In this document: piece after piece, positions 13,333 to 14,386 of the stretch
How positions within the stretch are numbered: position 1 is the first letter of the stretch
How the letters are laid out: the number at the start of each line of letters is the position of its first letter
Source: an uncultured Eubacteriales bacterium
Lineage (GTDB): Bacteria > Bacillota > Clostridia > Oscillospirales > Oscillospiraceae
Direction: 5' to 3'
Assembly: GCA_900554855.1 (NCBI GenBank)
Contig: USIZ01000008.1
Location: 1-14,386, forward strand
Length of the DNA: 14,386 bases
Made by a program: the position numbers and the translations under genes
The notes under the pieces: generated by a model
What the model was told of the DNA's origin: nothing
Seen by the model: the letters and a program-made list of their open reading frames with translations, nothing else
Database searches by the model: none

Positions 13333-13421
13333 GCCTGATCATCTCCCTTCATTAAAATATAGACATACCACAGCAGCATTGCTGCCGCACATACACCTAT
13401 GAGTGCAATTAGCATTTGCAT
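13329..13421 (-). CDS. kdpF: KdpF-like small membrane peptide
   Basis: 30 residues, MQMLIALIGVCAAAMLLWYV then YILMKGDDQA: one transmembrane helix and a short charged tail, the size and shape of KdpF, the peptide that stabilises the KdpABC potassium-importing ATPase. ATG 13421 is chosen because AAGGAGG lies nine bases upstream; an ATG three codons earlier (13430) abuts the same site with no spacing. The stop overlaps a kdpA-like start, exactly the kdpFA arrangement. Kdp normally serves high-affinity K+ uptake and is induced at low K+. Other single-span peptides cannot be ruled out, and the rest of the operon is absent here. Confidence 0.55.
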   Translation of the reverse strand: MQMLIALIGVCAAAMLLWYVYILMKGDDQA

Positions 13422-13486
13422 AAGATTCATCCTCCTTTTTTGCTGTCCCCAATATCATAAAACCTTTCCTCTAAAAATGGCATTAG

Positions 13487-13511
13487 TCATCTTTTGTGCG
13501 TTTAAAGATGA
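13487..13511. repeat. Short inverted repeat between two small membrane genes
   Basis: TCATCTTT (13487-13494) and AAAGATGA (13504-13511) are exact complements around nine bases. It lies 8 bp beyond the stop of the 63-residue gene, about 57 bp before the KdpF-like ribosome binding site. No U tract follows on the minus strand. It could be an attenuator, a processing site or an operator for the kdp-like genes; the sequence alone does not decide. Confidence 0.4.
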
Positions 13512-13519
13512 AATAAAGA

Positions 13520-13711
13520 TTACAACCAACCCAAAAGCCATGCCATAGGAAAGGCGATAACGATCGTACTGATACAGACACACGCCAAAACCAGTAAGGG
13601 CATTCCAACAAAGATGGAGATGAAGCCAAGTAGCGGATGATGCCAAATAAAGCGCTCCGCTTTTGCGTCAAATCTCTGTTCAAATCTTCTCGCCGCATTT
13701 GTAATGCTCAT
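13520..13711 (-). CDS. Small membrane protein of unknown function
   Basis: 63 residues. An amphipathic basic N-terminus (MSITNAARRFEQRFDAKAER) is followed by FIWHHPLLGFISIFVGMPLL and a second hydrophobic run to the end (VLACVCISTIVIAFPMAWLL), so one or two membrane spans with the N-terminus probably cytoplasmic. The start is well supported: GAGGTG seven bases before ATG 13711. I recognise no family. It is co-directional with the KdpF-like gene about 100 bp downstream and may be the first gene of that operon. The overlapping alternative frames at this locus lack ribosome binding sites. Confidence 0.65.
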   Translation of the reverse strand: MSITNAARRFEQRFDAKAERFIWHHPLLGFISIFVGMPLLVLACVCISTIVIAFPMAWLLGWL

Positions 13712-13815
13712 AATTGTTCACCTCATTTCTTTCTTGCAAGGCCATAATACCGCTTAAAGTATTAAGTGGGGAAAAGGGTCCTGCAATCGAAACTAAGACT
13801 GTATAAGTCTTTAAG

Positions 13816-13848
13816 AAAAAAGAGTCAGACCCGGAAGAGGACTGACTC
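13816..13848 (-). terminator. Rho-independent terminator, minus strand
   Basis: On the minus strand, GAGTCAG, a 13-nt loop and CTGACTC (13822-13848) are followed directly by TTTTTTC (13816-13821 as A on the plus strand). This is a clear terminator for leftward transcription entering from the right. It isolates the 63-residue membrane gene from anything upstream, so that gene needs its own promoter within 13712-13815. Confidence 0.7.
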
Positions 13849-13857
13849 ATTCATATA

Positions 13858-14082
13858 ATGATTTTGAAATTGTATTTTCGAGAAGAGAATACAATTGACA
13901 AATCTCGTCTCATGTCGAGCTTCTTCTATATTTGCGAGTATCTCAACGTAATTCCGCAAGGATTTTTTGATTTCAAGGGAGACCATGCTGATGGAATCGA
14001 TGCACTTGTAGACCAACTCGATAAGCTTGATGAAGAACAGATTCAAGCTCTCACAGCCTTTATAAAGACTATCGTCAAGTAA
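13858..14082 (+). pseudogene. XRE-family regulator remnant lacking its helix-turn-helix start
   Basis: The 74-codon ORF carries the tail typical of small clostridial XRE regulators: MSSFFYICEYLNVIPQGFFD, then a linker and LVDQLDKLDEEQIQALTAFI. In complete family members the DNA-binding helices (about 40 residues) precede the FFYICEY segment; here only about 20 unrelated-looking residues do. The ATG has no Shine-Dalgarno sequence, and the ORF starts just beside a minus-strand terminator hairpin, so normal expression is doubtful. It is probably a 5'-deleted gene; a short expressed dimerisation peptide is a less likely alternative. Confidence 0.6.
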
Positions 14083-14099
14083 TTAGGAATAACAGCAAA

Positions 14100-14130
14100 A
14101 ATGCCCACCAGCTTCAAGCCGGTGGGCATT
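14100..14130 (-). terminator. Terminator, minus strand (possibly bidirectional)
   Basis: AATGCCCACC (14100-14109) pairs with GGTGGGCATT (14121-14130); the loop contains a second small GCTT/AAGC stem. On the minus strand the stem runs into a T tract (five Ts with the stem end), just 3 bp past the stop of the zinc-ribbon gene. On the plus strand CTCTTACTT follows, weaker but adequate to end the XRE remnant transcript. Confidence 0.75.
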
Positions 14131-14133
14131 CTC

Positions 14134-14334
14134 TTACTTGTACCGTATTACAGGCCGTTGATTTATCTTGCAGCCAGCCTTTTTGTGCTCAAGTGCAAAA
14201 ACCATATCTGGAGTGCGTTCAAAGAAACCTAGGTCCCGTTTCCAGCTTGTCCCACACTTGCAATGGAACAGCCCTGTGAACTGCTGTTTCATCTTGCGCC
14301 CGCAGTTTGGACAGCTTCGCTTGCTGGCTCTCAT
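14134..14334 (-). CDS. Small zinc-ribbon protein
   Basis: 66 residues with a four-cysteine zinc-ribbon pattern: Cys8 and Cys11 in SCPNCGRKMKQQ, then Cys25 and Cys27 in FHCKCGTSWKRD. It is followed by RTPDMVFALEHKK and a basic end (INQRPVIRYK). It is probably cytoplasmic and binds zinc; function unknown. The ATG comes six bases after the stop of the preceding gene with no clear Shine-Dalgarno sequence of its own, so it is likely translated by coupling. A terminator follows immediately, making it the last gene of its operon. Confidence 0.75.
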   Translation of the reverse strand: MRASKRSCPNCGRKMKQQFTGLFHCKCGTSWKRDLGFFERTPDMVFALEHKKAGCKINQRPVIRYK

Positions 14335-14340
14335 AAAAGT

Positions 14341-14386
14341 TTACTGGAGCTTGGCAACAATTTCATCGGCGGACATACCGCTGGCA
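14341..14386 (-). CDS. C-terminal end of a gene running off the window
   Basis: Fourteen codons (ASGMSADEIVAKLQ) and a TAA at 14343-14341 are visible, in frame to the window edge. The helix-forming tail does not identify a family. It is co-directional with the zinc-ribbon gene and separated from it by six bases, so the two are almost certainly co-transcribed. Confidence 0.5.
   Translation of the reverse strand, partial: ASGMSADEIVAKLQ

Noticed and set aside
13825..14046. Minus-strand 73-codon frame overlapping the XRE remnant
   Set aside because: It ends inside the terminator hairpin, has no ribosome binding site or domain, and is antisense to the recognisable XRE tail.

Overview
The window looks like the chromosome, or a metagenome-assembled contig, of a gut-type Firmicute of class Clostridia, probably an Oscillospiraceae relative. 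This rests on the codon and base composition, the Firmicutes-style serine recombinase, the many GNAT acetyltransferases, the giant secreted subtilase with Listeria-Bacteroides repeats and a degenerate sortase-like tail, and a BMP-type nucleoside ABC transporter. Genus cannot be decided from the sequence.

Left region (1-5250, moderate G+C). The C-terminal part of a serine recombinase (+) meets a long run of minus-strand genes. Read in transcription order, the run is: TetR regulator, a chimeric or remnant GNAT ORF, a DUF998 membrane protein, a divergent ClpP paralogue, a GNAT, a TfoX N-terminal-domain protein, a GNAT fused to a YoaP-like domain, and another GNAT. Gaps are 6-63 bp or overlaps, and nearly every gene has its own Shine-Dalgarno sequence, so this looks like one operon. 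In front of TetR is a near-consensus promoter (TTGATA, 17 bp, TACAAT) that abuts a 34-bp palindrome. The palindrome resolves into two 15-bp ATAAC-N5-GTTAT dyads, a convincing autoregulatory operator. It is best read as a TetR-controlled stress or resistance cargo operon next to a recombinase.

Middle region (5252-13313, clearly G+C-rich). A 2003-residue cell-surface S8 peptidase (+) has its own promoter. It converges on a minus-strand nucleoside/BMP-type permease pair. The intergenic stretch of about 500 bp between them is unusually structured. It holds two long perfect palindromes, a hairpin terminator, and two copies of an 83-nt unit that folds as three consecutive hairpins. All differences between the two copies fall in loops, in a linker, or as one compensatory base pair. 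A 17-codon duplicate of the permease 3' end lies next to one copy and differs from the intact gene only at synonymous sites.

Right region (13314-14386, A+T-richer). The upstream permease has lost its N-terminal half exactly where a kdpA-like start (Met-Ser-Thr-Met-Ile-Gln-Tyr) begins. That start overlaps, in ATGA fashion, a kdpF-like 30-residue membrane peptide. This is a sharp chimeric junction: a genomic rearrangement or an assembly join. Further right are a 63-residue membrane protein, a remnant of an XRE-type regulator, two hairpin terminators, a zinc-ribbon protein, and the last 14 codons of another gene running off the window.
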